A stretch of 56,069 nucleotides of DNA from an uncultured Bacilli bacterium (GCA_947629655.1 CANREL010000004.1:77577-133645), one strand, 5' to 3'; positions 9,311 through 19,356 are shown, numbered from the stretch's first letter. Notes: generated by a model not told the origin, from the sequence alone. Numbers and translations: made by a program.

Positions 9311-10817
9311 GAAAAAGAATGATAAAAAGAAAAAGGACAATTTAAAGAAAATTAGTAATAGCAATTATAAATTTTATTTAGGAATTTTTATTTTCTTATT
9401 ATTTTTGACCTTTCTATTTCCATATTCTATTGACGATTGGGCTTGGGGATCACAATTTGGAATTGAAAAATTACAAAGTCTTTTCGCTAACTACAATGGA
9501 AGATGGTGTGGAAACATATTAGCTATGATACTGACTAGAAGTAGAATCTTAAGAGCTTTTTTCATGGCCTTCATTCTTTCTTTTATGATGTATTTAGTCA
9601 ATAAGTTGACGAGTATTGATAGTAATAGTCGATGGTTGGGAATTCTCTTGTTGGTAGCTCTTCCCAATTTGATTTTAAGACAAGCTGTCGTTTGGACTAG
9701 TGGCTTTGTCAATTATGTCGTATCAATCTTTTTAGTTTTAATATATGTCTATCAAAATAGAGGACTATTTTATGATGAAGTTGATAAAGAGACAAAAATA
9801 AAAAGTTTTTTGATGCTGATACTAGGTTTTATCAGTTGCCTTTTTATTGAACATGTGACATTATACTTAGTAGTATTAGCAATTTTTGTAATCGCTTATA
9901 AATATGTTAAGTATAAACACATTTCAGCTAGTTCTATATGTTATTTCATCGGTTGTGTTTGCGGAACGATCTTGATGTTTTGTAATCAAGCCTATTTCAA
10001 CGTCGTTGAAGGTGATGATTACTATCGTGCCATAAGTAGTAAATCTAAGTTTATCATTGATGCGATTCACAGTTTTGTCGATGTCATAGCTAATGAGTTA
10101 ATCTTTCAAAATTTGCTTTTAAACATAGTATTAAGTATTTGTGTCATCACTTTTCTACGCAATTATTTGAAGAAGAATGATCGTTATAAAAAATATATAA
10201 ATGGCGCTATTTTAATACTATCAGCTTTTCCTATTTATGCTGTAACTTATAAATTTGTAGGTATTGATTTTTTATTTAAATATACGAAATACTTAAATTC
10301 TTTCTTAGCTACTATTTACTATTTGACAATCTTTTTATGTTCATTATTAATAAAGGATGTTCCTAAAAAGAAAAAAATAATTTTTTGTCTAGTCAGCAAT
10401 GCTATTTTGACAGCGCCATTATTTGTGGTCAAACCGATAGGTAGTAGATGTTTCTTTCCAATGTATGTATTATGGATCATAGTTGCTATTGAGTTCTTCA
10501 CTCTAGCTTTTGAAAATAAAAAAATAGATGTGATGAAACCAATCGTCATCAGTTGGATTGGTATCTTTAGTGGCTTTTTAATATTTATATATGGTACTTC
10601 TTTCATCGTTGAATACCAAAGAATTAATTTTGTTAAAAAACATATTTCAGAAGAAGAAATAATTTTACCAAAATTACCATATGAAGATTTCATATGGCTC
10701 GGAGATCCATATAATAAGTATTCTGATCAACACTTTAAAAATTATTATGGTGTTCCGCAAGATAGAAATTTAATTTTTGTACCAGTAGAAGAGTGGAAAA
10801 AGGGTAATAAAAAATAA
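9303..10817 (+). CDS. DUF6056-type multi-pass membrane protein, possible GT-C glycosyltransferase
   Basis: About 504 residues: a very lysine-rich cytoplasmic N-terminus, then 10 or more hydrophobic segments. The first loop carries SIDDWAWG followed by NGRWCGN, the signature I associate with DUF6056 proteins; the paired Asp residues after the first membrane span resemble the catalytic loop of GT-C enzymes. GAGGAG at 9290-9295 serves tandem ATGs at 9300 and 9303, so the gene overlaps the deacetylase by about 8 bp. Longer starts upstream lack a ribosome binding site. It likely modifies or builds a surface glycan together with its neighbours. Confidence 0.7.
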   Translation: MNKKKNDKKKKDNLKKISNSNYKFYLGIFIFLLFLTFLFPYSIDDWAWGSQFGIEKLQSLFANYNGRWCGNILAMILTRSRILRAFFMAFILSFMMYLVNKLTSIDSNSRWLGILLLVALPNLILRQAVVWTSGFVNYVVSIFLVLIYVYQNRGLFYDEVDKETKIKSFLMLILGFISCLFIEHVTLYLVVLAIFVIAYKYVKYKHISASSICYFIGCVCGTILMFCNQAYFNVVEGDDYYRAISSKSKFIIDAIHSFVDVIANELIFQNLLLNIVLSICVITFLRNYLKKNDRYKKYINGAILILSAFPIYAVTYKFVGIDFLFKYTKYLNSFLATIYYLTIFLCSLLIKDVPKKKKIIFCLVSNAILTAPLFVVKPIGSRCFFPMYVLWIIVAIEFFTLAFENKKIDVMKPIVISWIGIFSGFLIFIYGTSFIVEYQRINFVKKHISEEEIILPKLPYEDFIWLGDPYNKYSDQHFKNYYGVPQDRNLIFVPVEEWKKGNKK

Positions 10818-10837
10818 CATTCATGGATGGTGGTAGA

Positions 10838-13507
10838 ATGAATTATTCAAAATACTATATGACAATTATTGTTCCTGTGTATAATGCTGAAAAATATCTT
10901 GATCAGTGTGTACAGTCTATTCTCAAACAAAAATTTGATATTGATCGTTTACAAGTTATCTTGATAAATGATGGTTCAACTGATAACAGTTTAGAAGTGA
11001 TGAAGAAATATGAACAGGAAAACATTATAATTGTAAATAAGAAGAACACAGGCGTTTCTGATACTAGAAATGTCGGTTTAAAAATGGCGGAAGGAAAATA
11101 TATTCTCTTTCTAGATTCAGATGATTTTATAAGTGATGATACTTGTCAGGAAGTCTATGAAAATTTTGAAAAATATCATGACGAAGTTGATGTTTTAGTA
11201 TATCCAATATATCATTATGACAATGCGACTAAAAAATCACGTCTAATCAGTCGTTTTAAAAAATATGACAAATCAGGTATTTATGATTTGGAAAAAAATT
11301 ATGATTTATTCAATCCAACCATCAATATTGCAATAGTTAATAAATTTGAAAAAAATATATTATTCGATACCAATTTCTTCTTTCATGAAGATGAACAATA
11401 CTCAGTTAAATTATTATTTGATAAGAGAAAATTGCTATACTTGGACAAACCTAAATATTTTTATCGTATTCATGAGACATCAACTAGTTCATTGAAAGCA
11501 AAACCATATTTTTCATATGGTCAATACATGAAGTTATATCAATTTTTCATCGATAATTATTTAGAAAATGGCAAACTAGCTAAATACATCCAATACAGTA
11601 TTTTTAATGATATTAAATGGCGTGTTTTGGAAGATTCATTCTTTCCAGAGTATTTAGATGATAAAGAATATGATAAAGAATTAAAAAAAATAAAAAAATT
11701 GTTTGAGTACATTGATGATGACATAATCATTCATGATAGTGTAGCGCACATCTATCAGATAATGTATTACTTAGTCAATTTTAAAAATCCTAAAGAAGTT
11801 AAAATTGAAGTAGAAGATGGTACTTATAAGGTTTTCTATGGCAAGGAACTCGTCTTTTTAAATAATAATTTAGAGATGAATATTTATAAATATGATTATA
11901 AAAAAGAAAAGATTAATATTTGTGCCAGTGTCAGAACACCATTTGTTGGAAAAGTAAATTATGAAGTATATGAAAGAGTAACTCGTGGAAATAGAACGAT
12001 TGAAAAGAAAATCGATACTATTTCACTACCATTAAAAAGATATGGTCGAAATACTATAAATGTTTGTGAGAGTTATTTTGAAAGAGAGTATGATACAAAG
12101 GATTTAAAGGATATATCTTATTATGTCAAAATAGGTGATAAAACTTTACCAACTAGTTTTGCTTTTAATAAAATTGTTCCTTTTCATAAAACGTTAAGAC
12201 GTTATGTATTGAAGCATGGTAAAGTTTCTAATGGCATTAAGATAAATAATAAATTGAATGAAAGAAAGTATATTGGCGGAAATTATACTCTAGAAGATAA
12301 TTGTGTTAAAAGTATTAAATCAGATTTAATCTATTTGCGAAAATATAGTCTAAAAAAGGATTTCAAACCAATCTTGTTGACACATTTGCGAATGCTTAGA
12401 AGAAATTGGAAAGAGTATCTATTAAGAATATTTAATAAAAGAGATGGTAACCTATATTTATACATTGATCGTTATGACTATTTTGGCAAGAGTTATCAAC
12501 AGTTTTTATTCGATAGTAATAAAAATGATGGCATAAAGAGATATTATGTCACTTCGAGTGATAATAAAAATGAAAAAAATATCGTCAATATAAATTCTAA
12601 GAAGTATCGTCATTTGTATTTACGAGCTAGTAAGATAATAACATCTAATTCTAATTTTACTGATTATGTAATTCCTTTTAAAAATGAATATACTTTCACT
12701 GATAAATTTACGAAAGAGATCATTCTTTTAAATAGTGATTCATTAAAGTTTAAGACGTATGACATGTTTAGTAAAAATGATAATATCATCTCAAAAATAG
12801 TCGTATATAATGAAAGAGAAAAAGAATCTTTACTGAACAATTATTTATATCGTGATAATGATGTAGCGGTTATTGGTAATGTTTTGTCCTTAGAAAAAAA
12901 TAAATCTTTAGAAAAGAAAATATTATTTTGGATTGATTACCGAAAGTATTTGTTGACGTCAGTTAATTCTTTTACTATCAATTTAGACCAATTGCGAAAT
13001 AGTAATTATTATCAAAAGATAAAAGAATTGATGAGTTCTGATACCATAAAAAAATTACTCGTTAAAAATGATCTTTATTTAGATATAAAAATAAGTGATT
13101 ATTTTAAAAGTGTTTTTGATGAATTTAAAGAATTTTCTAATGAACGAATCAGATTAGTTGATGATGTCAAACTTGATGAATATGATACTTTAATAACTGA
13201 TGTTACAAATGTTGATCAAGAGTATTTGGCATATGAAAAACCGATATTATATCACATTTTTGATAAAGAATTAATCAATAGTAATCTGCACATCATGAGT
13301 GATTTGACAATCGATGAAGACTTATTATATGGACCCATCAGTTATGATTTGAAGGAACTTGAAAATAATCTCAATTCTCTTATTAAAAACAAATTTAAAA
13401 TAGATAAAGAGTATAAAAAGAGATATGAGTTTGATGAGATTGATGAGATTGATATCAATACTTATCATGATAGAGTTTATGATGTGATAGTAAAGGATGT
13501 GGAATGA
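10838..13507 (+). CDS. Two-domain protein: GT2 glycosyltransferase plus degenerate polyol-phosphotransferase domain
   Basis: An 889-residue protein. Residues 1 to about 240 form a GT-A glycosyltransferase 2 domain (TIIVPVYNAEKYLDQC, NDGSTDNS, the DSDD nucleotide-sugar motif). A beta-rich middle region follows, and the last 350 residues align by eye with the C-terminal phosphotransferase domain of the next gene (shared NDGIKRYYV and KIITS blocks). The active-site signatures are lost here: the QHG position reads LLNSDSLK, the KLHP position reads KISDYF, and ITDFSS is ITDVTN. The GT2 half looks intact, so this probably is a sugar transferase with a structural partner domain. Start at 10838 follows GGTGG; an upstream in-frame ATG at 10823 has no ribosome binding site. 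Confidence 0.8.
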   Translation: MNYSKYYMTIIVPVYNAEKYLDQCVQSILKQKFDIDRLQVILINDGSTDNSLEVMKKYEQENIIIVNKKNTGVSDTRNVGLKMAEGKYILFLDSDDFISDDTCQEVYENFEKYHDEVDVLVYPIYHYDNATKKSRLISRFKKYDKSGIYDLEKNYDLFNPTINIAIVNKFEKNILFDTNFFFHEDEQYSVKLLFDKRKLLYLDKPKYFYRIHETSTSSLKAKPYFSYGQYMKLYQFFIDNYLENGKLAKYIQYSIFNDIKWRVLEDSFFPEYLDDKEYDKELKKIKKLFEYIDDDIIIHDSVAHIYQIMYYLVNFKNPKEVKIEVEDGTYKVFYGKELVFLNNNLEMNIYKYDYKKEKINICASVRTPFVGKVNYEVYERVTRGNRTIEKKIDTISLPLKRYGRNTINVCESYFEREYDTKDLKDISYYVKIGDKTLPTSFAFNKIVPFHKTLRRYVLKHGKVSNGIKINNKLNERKYIGGNYTLEDNCVKSIKSDLIYLRKYSLKKDFKPILLTHLRMLRRNWKEYLLRIFNKRDGNLYLYIDRYDYFGKSYQQFLFDSNKNDGIKRYYVTSSDNKNEKNIVNINSKKYRHLYLRASKIITSNSNFTDYVIPFKNEYTFTDKFTKEIILLNSDSLKFKTYDMFSKNDNIISKIVVYNEREKESLLNNYLYRDNDVAVIGNVLSLEKNKSLEKKILFWIDYRKYLLTSVNSFTINLDQLRNSNYYQKIKELMSSDTIKKLLVKNDLYLDIKISDYFKSVFDEFKEFSNERIRLVDDVKLDEYDTLITDVTNVDQEYLAYEKPILYHIFDKELINSNLHIMSDLTIDEDLLYGPISYDLKELENNLNSLIKNKFKIDKEYKKRYEFDEIDEIDINTYHDRVYDVIVKDVE

Positions 13508-16101
13508 TGAAATACGATTATGATATGACAGTTATTATTCCTGTTTATAATGTTGAACAATATTTAGAAAAAAGCATTAATTCAGTGATTGAACAGAGTT
13601 ATGATTTTAATAAAATCGAAGTCATTTTAGTAAATGATGCATCAAAAGATGAAAGCGCTAAGATATGTCAAAAGTATGCTAATGAATATGAAAATATTGT
13701 TTTCTTTGATAGTGAAGTAAATCATGGCGTTTCTTACTCGAGAAATTTAGGGATTAAAAAAGCTAGAGGTAAATATTTGATGTTACTCGATAGTGATGAT
13801 TACCTTTCTGAAAAGACGATTGAAAACTTGATCAATTTCTTCGATGAACATTATGATGAAGTTGATTTAGTAACTTATCCAATGGAACACATCTTTGAAA
13901 GTGGGCGAAGAGAATTATCTAAAAAGTATGCATTATATGATCATGGGGATGGTGTCTATGATTTGAGTGATTATCCATATGTTGATCAATCAACTATTAA
14001 TGTTACTTTTAAAAAAGAGAATAATATTTATTATGATGAAACCATGGTTTTAGGTGAAGATACAAAGTTTAATACGATGACTTTGATGAAAAAGGGAAAA
14101 ATTGGTTTTGTTAAAGAAGCTAAATATTATTATTGTCGAAGAGAAGAAAGTGCTTCAAGACAAAAGATAAATCCTTATTATACATTTGATAAAAGTCTAA
14201 TCTATTATGAAATGATGATTGATGAGTTCTCTAAAAAGGGAATACTTCATCCATATGTCCAAGCATTGATATTGATAAATATTTGTTATAAATTGAAAAA
14301 TGATGTCTTATTCCCATATCATTTAAAGGGAAAAGAATATGAAGATAAATATAATCGTCTCATTGCTGTAATCAAAAAAATTGATGCTAAAACGATTATC
14401 AATTGTGATGGTGTTGATACTTATCGCAAATTCTATCTTTTTAAGTTGCAAGGAAAAAAAGAGAAGGTTGTTTTTGATAAAGATGATTACAAGATAATTA
14501 TCGATGATGAAGTAGCATATGAAAGTGACCGTGTTAATATCATGTTCAGTCGCTTTAAAATTAAAAATGATAAACTAAATTTGATTGGTACTTTGAAAAG
14601 CCCTTTGACCAATGTTTATAAACCAGATATCTATTTAAGTTATACTGATGAGAGTGGAAATAGTCATGATGTTAAAATGGATACTTACATGTCTAATTTT
14701 TCTTATAATTATACTTCTTTAAAATATAATGATTTTTATGGATTTAACTGGACAATTGATCTAAAGAAAGTCAAAGATTTTAAATTTTATGTAAAGATTG
14801 ATAAACATGTCATTGATGGAAAATATGAATTTGAAAAGTTTTCAAGTATTCAACCTAGTGCGAAGAGATATAACGTGACATCTGGTAATATCAAGGTTAT
14901 TTATAAACCTCAAATAGGTAAATTTTTAATCACTAATAATTCTTTTTTGAAAAGAGTTAAGAAATTTATAAAAGAGAATATAAATTATTTAAAGATTAAT
15001 CCTACTATTTGTATCTATCGCTTATTGGCTGGAAAAAAGAAAAAGATATGGTTATATCAAGATCGTGGTGACATTCATGAGAATGGTTATTTGCAGTATC
15101 TACACGACATCGATAAAAATGATGGCATAAAGAGATATTATGTTGGTGAAAAGAATGATTTAAATATTAAGAACTTTGTCAAATTTAAGAGCTTGAAACA
15201 CAAAGCATTGTATTTTCGTTGTTCAAAGTTAATCACATCTTTCGCTGATTTCTATGAATATTGTCCTTTTGGTGGAGGTTATAAATATTATAGTGATTTA
15301 GTCAATTACGATTTGATTTATCTACAACATGGAATTTTACATGCGAAACTCATATCGATGTATTCTAAAGAGTATACAGAAATAGATAAAATAGTTGTAT
15401 CTTCCAATTTTGAAATTGATAACTTTCAAAAGAATTATCATTATTCCAAAGAAGATTTAATTCTTTCAGGAATGCCTAGAATGAAGAAGAATGAAAAGAG
15501 AAATACCAAGTCGAAAAAAATTGTTTTTGCACCTTCTTGGCGTGTATATTTAATTGGTAAATATATTAAAGGTAAGAGAAAAGATACGAAAGACATCTTC
15601 TTAAAATCTAATTTTTATAAGAAGATAAATGATTTTTTAAACTCTGATGAGATTGTTAAAATATTAGAACGAGAGAATATGACTTTGGAATTTAAACTTC
15701 ATCCAATATTTAGGGGATATAAAGATTTATTTACTTTTAATTCAAAGAGAATATCTATTTCTTTTGATGAGATTGATCCAAAAGAATATGCAATATTCAT
15801 AACTGATTTCTCTTCTTTTCAATTTGATTTTGCCAAGTTACAAATTCCTATTATCTATTTCATGCCTGATAAAGAAGAATTTGATGCTGGACTTCATTCA
15901 TATCGTGAACTTGATTTAAAGCAGGAAGATGCTTTTGGAGAAGTTTGTTATGATGATAAAGAACTTTTAAAAGAGATAGATAAAATTATCAAAAATAAAT
16001 GTAATCCTAGTAAAAAGTATCAAAAACGAATGGCGGAGTTCTTTATTGAAACTGATCGACCATGTGATATGATATATGATACTTTAATAAAAGATAAATA
16101 A
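13504..16101 (+). CDS. Two-domain protein: GT2 glycosyltransferase fused to CDP-polyol phosphotransferase
   Basis: 865 residues with the same architecture as the previous gene. The N-terminal GT2 domain has VIIPVYNVEQYLEK and the DSDD motif; after a beta-rich linker, the C-terminal Glyphos_transf domain keeps its key motifs: LQHGILHAK, FAPSWR, KLHP and ITDFSSFQFDF. It could therefore carry out both a glycosyl and a polyol-phosphate transfer step on one repeat unit (inference). The start overlaps the upstream stop (ATGA), so the two paralogues are co-translated and may act as a heterodimer with one active and one inactive phosphotransferase domain. Confidence 0.85.
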   Translation: MMKYDYDMTVIIPVYNVEQYLEKSINSVIEQSYDFNKIEVILVNDASKDESAKICQKYANEYENIVFFDSEVNHGVSYSRNLGIKKARGKYLMLLDSDDYLSEKTIENLINFFDEHYDEVDLVTYPMEHIFESGRRELSKKYALYDHGDGVYDLSDYPYVDQSTINVTFKKENNIYYDETMVLGEDTKFNTMTLMKKGKIGFVKEAKYYYCRREESASRQKINPYYTFDKSLIYYEMMIDEFSKKGILHPYVQALILINICYKLKNDVLFPYHLKGKEYEDKYNRLIAVIKKIDAKTIINCDGVDTYRKFYLFKLQGKKEKVVFDKDDYKIIIDDEVAYESDRVNIMFSRFKIKNDKLNLIGTLKSPLTNVYKPDIYLSYTDESGNSHDVKMDTYMSNFSYNYTSLKYNDFYGFNWTIDLKKVKDFKFYVKIDKHVIDGKYEFEKFSSIQPSAKRYNVTSGNIKVIYKPQIGKFLITNNSFLKRVKKFIKENINYLKINPTICIYRLLAGKKKKIWLYQDRGDIHENGYLQYLHDIDKNDGIKRYYVGEKNDLNIKNFVKFKSLKHKALYFRCSKLITSFADFYEYCPFGGGYKYYSDLVNYDLIYLQHGILHAKLISMYSKEYTEIDKIVVSSNFEIDNFQKNYHYSKEDLILSGMPRMKKNEKRNTKSKKIVFAPSWRVYLIGKYIKGKRKDTKDIFLKSNFYKKINDFLNSDEIVKILERENMTLEFKLHPIFRGYKDLFTFNSKRISISFDEIDPKEYAIFITDFSSFQFDFAKLQIPIIYFMPDKEEFDAGLHSYRELDLKQEDAFGEVCYDDKELLKEIDKIIKNKCNPSKKYQKRMAEFFIETDRPCDMIYDTLIKDK

Positions 16102-16116
16102 AAATGTTTATCTTTT
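16089..16116 (+). terminator. Terminator-like hairpin between 13504 and 16123 genes
   Basis: AAAAGATAAA (16089-16098) pairs perfectly with TTTATCTTTT (16107-16116). Only four Ts end the stem and the ribosome binding site GAAGAGGTG follows directly, so it may attenuate rather than stop transcription. Confidence 0.5.
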
Positions 16117-16122
16117 GAAGAG

Positions 16123-17289
16123 GTGATACGTATTAAAAAAGTTATTAATGAGATTAAATCAATCGTGAAAAAATTTCTTCAAAAACTTAGAAGAATTGAT
16201 TATGTAATCATCTATGATTATTTTAAAATATTTAAGAATTTAGATGATCATAAGATTCTATTTCTTTCAGATTCACGATCTAGTTTGAGTGGTAATTTTA
16301 AGTTTGTCCATGATGAAATTAGTAAAGATAAAGAATATGAAATCAATACTTTTTTAAAAAAATCTTTAAAGAGTAAGAAGTCTTTATCTGAAAAGATAGA
16401 ATTATGTCGATATATAGCTGAATCTAAATATGTATTTGTCGATGACTTTTATCCAATTATATATGCTTTAAAATTGCGTAAAGATACTGAATTAATTCAG
16501 TTATGGCATGCGATGGGTGCATATAAAAAAGTTGGATATAGTAGGGGTGGAGTTAAAAGTTTGACGCATCGCGGTTATACAGGAGCGATTGTGAGTAGTG
16601 AAAATATTCGAAAAGACTATGCTGAAGCTTTTGATATGGATATCGATGCAGTCCAAGCTTTGGGAATTCCTAGAACAGATATTTTCTTTGATAAAAAGTA
16701 TGCGAATAAGACGCGAAAAGAACTATTTCAAAAGTATCCAAAATTAAAAAATAAAAAGGTGATACTCTTTGCGCCAACTTTTCGTGGAAGTGGTCAAAAT
16801 GTTGCATATTATGATTTTACGACGATAGACTTTAAAAAGTTTAGAAAAAGTTTTAGTAATGATTACATCTGCATTATCAAACTTCATCCTTTTATTAAAA
16901 ATCGACCTGATTACGATTTCGAAAATGATGATTTCTATTTAGATTTGAGTGATGAAAGAGAAATAAATGATTTGTTGTTTGTGACGGATATTTTAGTTAC
17001 AGATTATTCATCAGTCATTTTTGAATATTCATTCTTTGATAAAAAAGTTGTCTTTTTCTTACCAGATTTAGATGATTATAAGAATAGTAGAGATTTCTAT
17101 TATCCACTTGATTCTTATACTTATGGTGATATAGCTAAAAATGATGAAGAATTGATTGATAAAATTAAAAATGGTAAGATCGATGAGAAAAAATTAAAAG
17201 AATTCAAACGATATTTTTGTTCTTCTTGTGATGGCAAAGCAAGTAAGAGAGTAGTCGATTATTACATTCGAAAAAAAGATTATAATTAG
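16123..17289 (+). CDS. CDP-polyol phosphotransferase (Tag/Tar family)
   Basis: A 388-residue Glyphos_transf protein close to that at 4649: FLSDSRSSLSGNFKFVHDEIS, QLWHAMGAYKKVGYSR (His motif), FAPTFRGSGQ, IIKLHP and VTDYSSVIFEY are all present. WHAMG replaces WHG of the 4649 protein and may mark a different donor or chain role. The start is odd. GTG at 16123 lies inside the only ribosome binding site (GAAGAGGTG), while the codon at ideal distance (16132) is ATT; a rare ATT start or a mutated ATG would give a 385-residue protein. No ATG occurs near the N-terminus in this frame. Confidence 0.8.
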   Translation: MIRIKKVINEIKSIVKKFLQKLRRIDYVIIYDYFKIFKNLDDHKILFLSDSRSSLSGNFKFVHDEISKDKEYEINTFLKKSLKSKKSLSEKIELCRYIAESKYVFVDDFYPIIYALKLRKDTELIQLWHAMGAYKKVGYSRGGVKSLTHRGYTGAIVSSENIRKDYAEAFDMDIDAVQALGIPRTDIFFDKKYANKTRKELFQKYPKLKNKKVILFAPTFRGSGQNVAYYDFTTIDFKKFRKSFSNDYICIIKLHPFIKNRPDYDFENDDFYLDLSDEREINDLLFVTDILVTDYSSVIFEYSFFDKKVVFFLPDLDDYKNSRDFYYPLDSYTYGDIAKNDEELIDKIKNGKIDEKKLKEFKRYFCSSCDGKASKRVVDYYIRKKDYN

Positions 17290-17306
17290 ATAATCTTTTT
17301 CTTTTT
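17274..17306 (+). terminator. Intrinsic terminator
   Basis: AAAAGATTAT (17274-17283) pairs with ATAATCTTTT (17290-17299), loop AATTAG, followed by a T-rich tract. It overlaps the stop of the 16123 gene. Confidence 0.75.
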
Positions 17307-17308
17307 GA

Positions 17309-17337
17309 TTGATAAAAGGACCTAAAAAATATATAAT
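17309..17337 (+). promoter_or_regulatory. Strong sigma-A promoter
   Basis: TTGATA (17309-17314), 17 bp, TATAAT (17332-17337): only one mismatch to consensus. It drives the phosphotransferase gene at 17359 right after the preceding terminator. Confidence 0.85.
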
Positions 17338-17358
17338 TATTTTAGAGAGTGTGATTAT

Positions 17359-18474
17359 ATGAGCATTATTATAAAAGTGGGAATCTTCTTGTTAAATATA
17401 ATTTATTTTTTTATAAAATTGTTTCCTACTAAAAATAAGGTAACTTTTATAAGTAGAGAAAAGAATCAACCATCACTCGATTTTATTTTATTGAGTGAAG
17501 CTTTAAAGAAAAAAGATAATGATTTAGAAGTAGTAATTCTTTGTCGAAGAATTGAAAAAGGATTAAAAAATAGAATTAGTTATGGATTACACATGTTTGT
17601 CCAGATGTATCACATCGCAACTAGTAAAGTAGTTATTTTAGATACCTATTGTATCTGTATAAGTGTTTTAAGACATAAAAAGAGTTTGAAAGTTGTTCAG
17701 ATGTGGCATGCGATGGGTTCATTTAAAAAATTCGGTTATAGCATTTTAGATCAAAAAGAGGGAAGTAGTAGTAAATTAGCTAAACTTATGCACATGCATG
17801 AAAATTATGATTACGTCTTTACTAGTAGTCAGAGTTGCTTAAAAAATTTCGCTAAAGCTTTTAATGTTTCAGAAGATAAAATGGTCGTCATGCCACCACC
17901 AAAAGTTGATCTCATCAAAGATGCAAAAAAGATTAATGAGAATAAGAAGAAGATATTAGAAAAATATCCATCACTTCGAAAAAAAGAAAATATTTTATAT
18001 GCACCAACTTTTAGAAAGAATAAAGGAATGAAAAAAGATATTCAGCGATTGATTGATGAAGTCGATTTTAAAAAATATAATTTAATCATCAAGTTGCATC
18101 CTTTATCAGCGACTGTCATCAATGATGAAAGAGTCATTTTTGATCGCAGTTTTACGACTGTTGAAATGGCCTCAGTCAGTGATTATGTAATAACGGATTA
18201 CTCAGCTGTAGTATTTGAAATAGCATTGTTAAAAAAACCATTATTCTTTTATGCATATGATCGTGATACGTATATGAATAATCGTGATTTCTACATCAAT
18301 TTTGATGACATGCCTGGAGTTATTTCAGATGATCCCAAAAAGATAATAAAAGCGATTGAAAAGAAAAAATATGATTTGGAAAAAGTTCAAGAATTTGCTT
18401 CTGAAAATGTTTTAGAAGTAAAAGGTGGATACACTAATAGAATTGTCAATTTCATATTTGATATAATGAAATAA
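17359..18474 (+). CDS. CDP-polyol phosphotransferase (Tag/Tar family)
   Basis: 371 residues with a hydrophobic N-terminal segment (about 4-20) and the family motifs QMWHAMGSFKKFGYS, YAPTFRKN, IIKLHP and ITDYSAVVFEIALL. It differs from the other two stand-alone copies by a longer loop after the first His motif (DQKEGSSSKLAKLMHMHENY) and by PPPKVD in place of FPRTD, so it probably has a different acceptor. It has its own strong promoter and is transcribed alone or with the following thioredoxin gene. Confidence 0.8.
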   Translation: MSIIIKVGIFLLNIIYFFIKLFPTKNKVTFISREKNQPSLDFILLSEALKKKDNDLEVVILCRRIEKGLKNRISYGLHMFVQMYHIATSKVVILDTYCICISVLRHKKSLKVVQMWHAMGSFKKFGYSILDQKEGSSSKLAKLMHMHENYDYVFTSSQSCLKNFAKAFNVSEDKMVVMPPPKVDLIKDAKKINENKKKILEKYPSLRKKENILYAPTFRKNKGMKKDIQRLIDEVDFKKYNLIIKLHPLSATVINDERVIFDRSFTTVEMASVSDYVITDYSAVVFEIALLKKPLFFYAYDRDTYMNNRDFYINFDDMPGVISDDPKKIIKAIEKKKYDLEKVQEFASENVLEVKGGYTNRIVNFIFDIMK

Positions 18475-18509
18475 TAATTATGAAAATGTAGTGAAATGCA
18501 TCATATTTG

Positions 18510-18538
18510 TTGATTTATGTCGCAATTTAGTTTATATT
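18510..18538 (+). promoter_or_regulatory. Sigma-A promoter for the membrane thioredoxin gene
   Basis: TTGATT (18510-18515), 17 bp, TATATT (18533-18538), shortly before AGGAGG. Confidence 0.7.
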
Positions 18539-18559
18539 TGTTTTAGGAGGGTAAAAGTT

Positions 18560-19303
18560 ATGGCAAAGAAAAAAGAAGAGAAGAATAAAAAGGAAAAAGA
18601 TAAAAAAGTAGTTAAAGAGGAAAAAGAAAAAGTAAGTAAAAAGGTTGTAGACGAAGATGAATTCGAGGAAGAAGTAGAAGAATTTGATGATGAGGATGAA
18701 GGAGTAGAATTGAGTAATGTCAATACTAGTTCAAATCCTAATTCCGAATATAAGTCTATAAAGATATTACTTTCAATAGGTATATGTTTTCTAGCTGTCA
18801 TCTTTATCATTTTGTTGTTGTTATTGAATAAAGTTAGTAGCATCGCTAAGAATTATGAAACATATGGAGCAACGACTAATGATGGTAGTCAAACTTCTGA
18901 TCAATCTACTGATGCTGAGGATTATGATGTTAGTATGTTTAAAGAAATAAGCATGGATGAGTTTAAGGACTGGCTTGAAGATGAAGATGATGATTCTATC
19001 AGATTAGTATATACTGGTAGAAGTACTTGCTCTGTATGTGTTGCTTTCTTACCAACGCTACAACAATCAGTAGAAGATTATGACTATACTTTATATTATT
19101 TGAATACTGGTTCTCTAACTCAAAGTTTAGCTGAAGAAATTCAAGGTATGGATGAAGTATTAGGTGATGAAAATAGTTTATTTGGTTCTACACCAATGGT
19201 TTACGCTATAAAGAATGGTAAAGTTATTGATGTCAATGCTGGATATACTGAGTATTCTACTTATGAAGAATTCTTAAAGAATAATGACGTAGAAGAAAAA
19301 TAA
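18560..19303 (+). CDS. Membrane-anchored extracytoplasmic thioredoxin-like protein
   Basis: 247 residues in three parts: a strikingly charged cytoplasmic N-terminus (Lys/Glu repeats, then an acidic stretch, about 1-55), one membrane span (about 68-90) and an outside thioredoxin-fold domain. The fold is marked by VYTGRSTCSVCVAFLPTLQ, with the CxxC redox pair CSVC, and by the cis-proline loop STPMVYAIKNGKVID. It probably exchanges disulfides or reduces exported proteins; several nearby exported proteins, for example the one at 20353, are cysteine-rich (inference). AGGAGG fixes the ATG at 18560; the frame stays open further upstream. Confidence 0.8.
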   Translation: MAKKKEEKNKKEKDKKVVKEEKEKVSKKVVDEDEFEEEVEEFDDEDEGVELSNVNTSSNPNSEYKSIKILLSIGICFLAVIFIILLLLLNKVSSIAKNYETYGATTNDGSQTSDQSTDAEDYDVSMFKEISMDEFKDWLEDEDDDSIRLVYTGRSTCSVCVAFLPTLQQSVEDYDYTLYYLNTGSLTQSLAEEIQGMDEVLGDENSLFGSTPMVYAIKNGKVIDVNAGYTEYSTYEEFLKNNDVEEK

Positions 19304-19310
19304 AACATTA

Positions 19311-19338
19311 AAAGATTGTCAGTTGGCAATCTTTTTTT
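19311..19338 (+). terminator. Intrinsic terminator after thioredoxin gene
   Basis: AAAGATTG (19311-19318) pairs with CAATCTTT (19327-19334), followed by Ts. Confidence 0.85.
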
Positions 19339-19356
19339 TAATATTTAATCAATACA

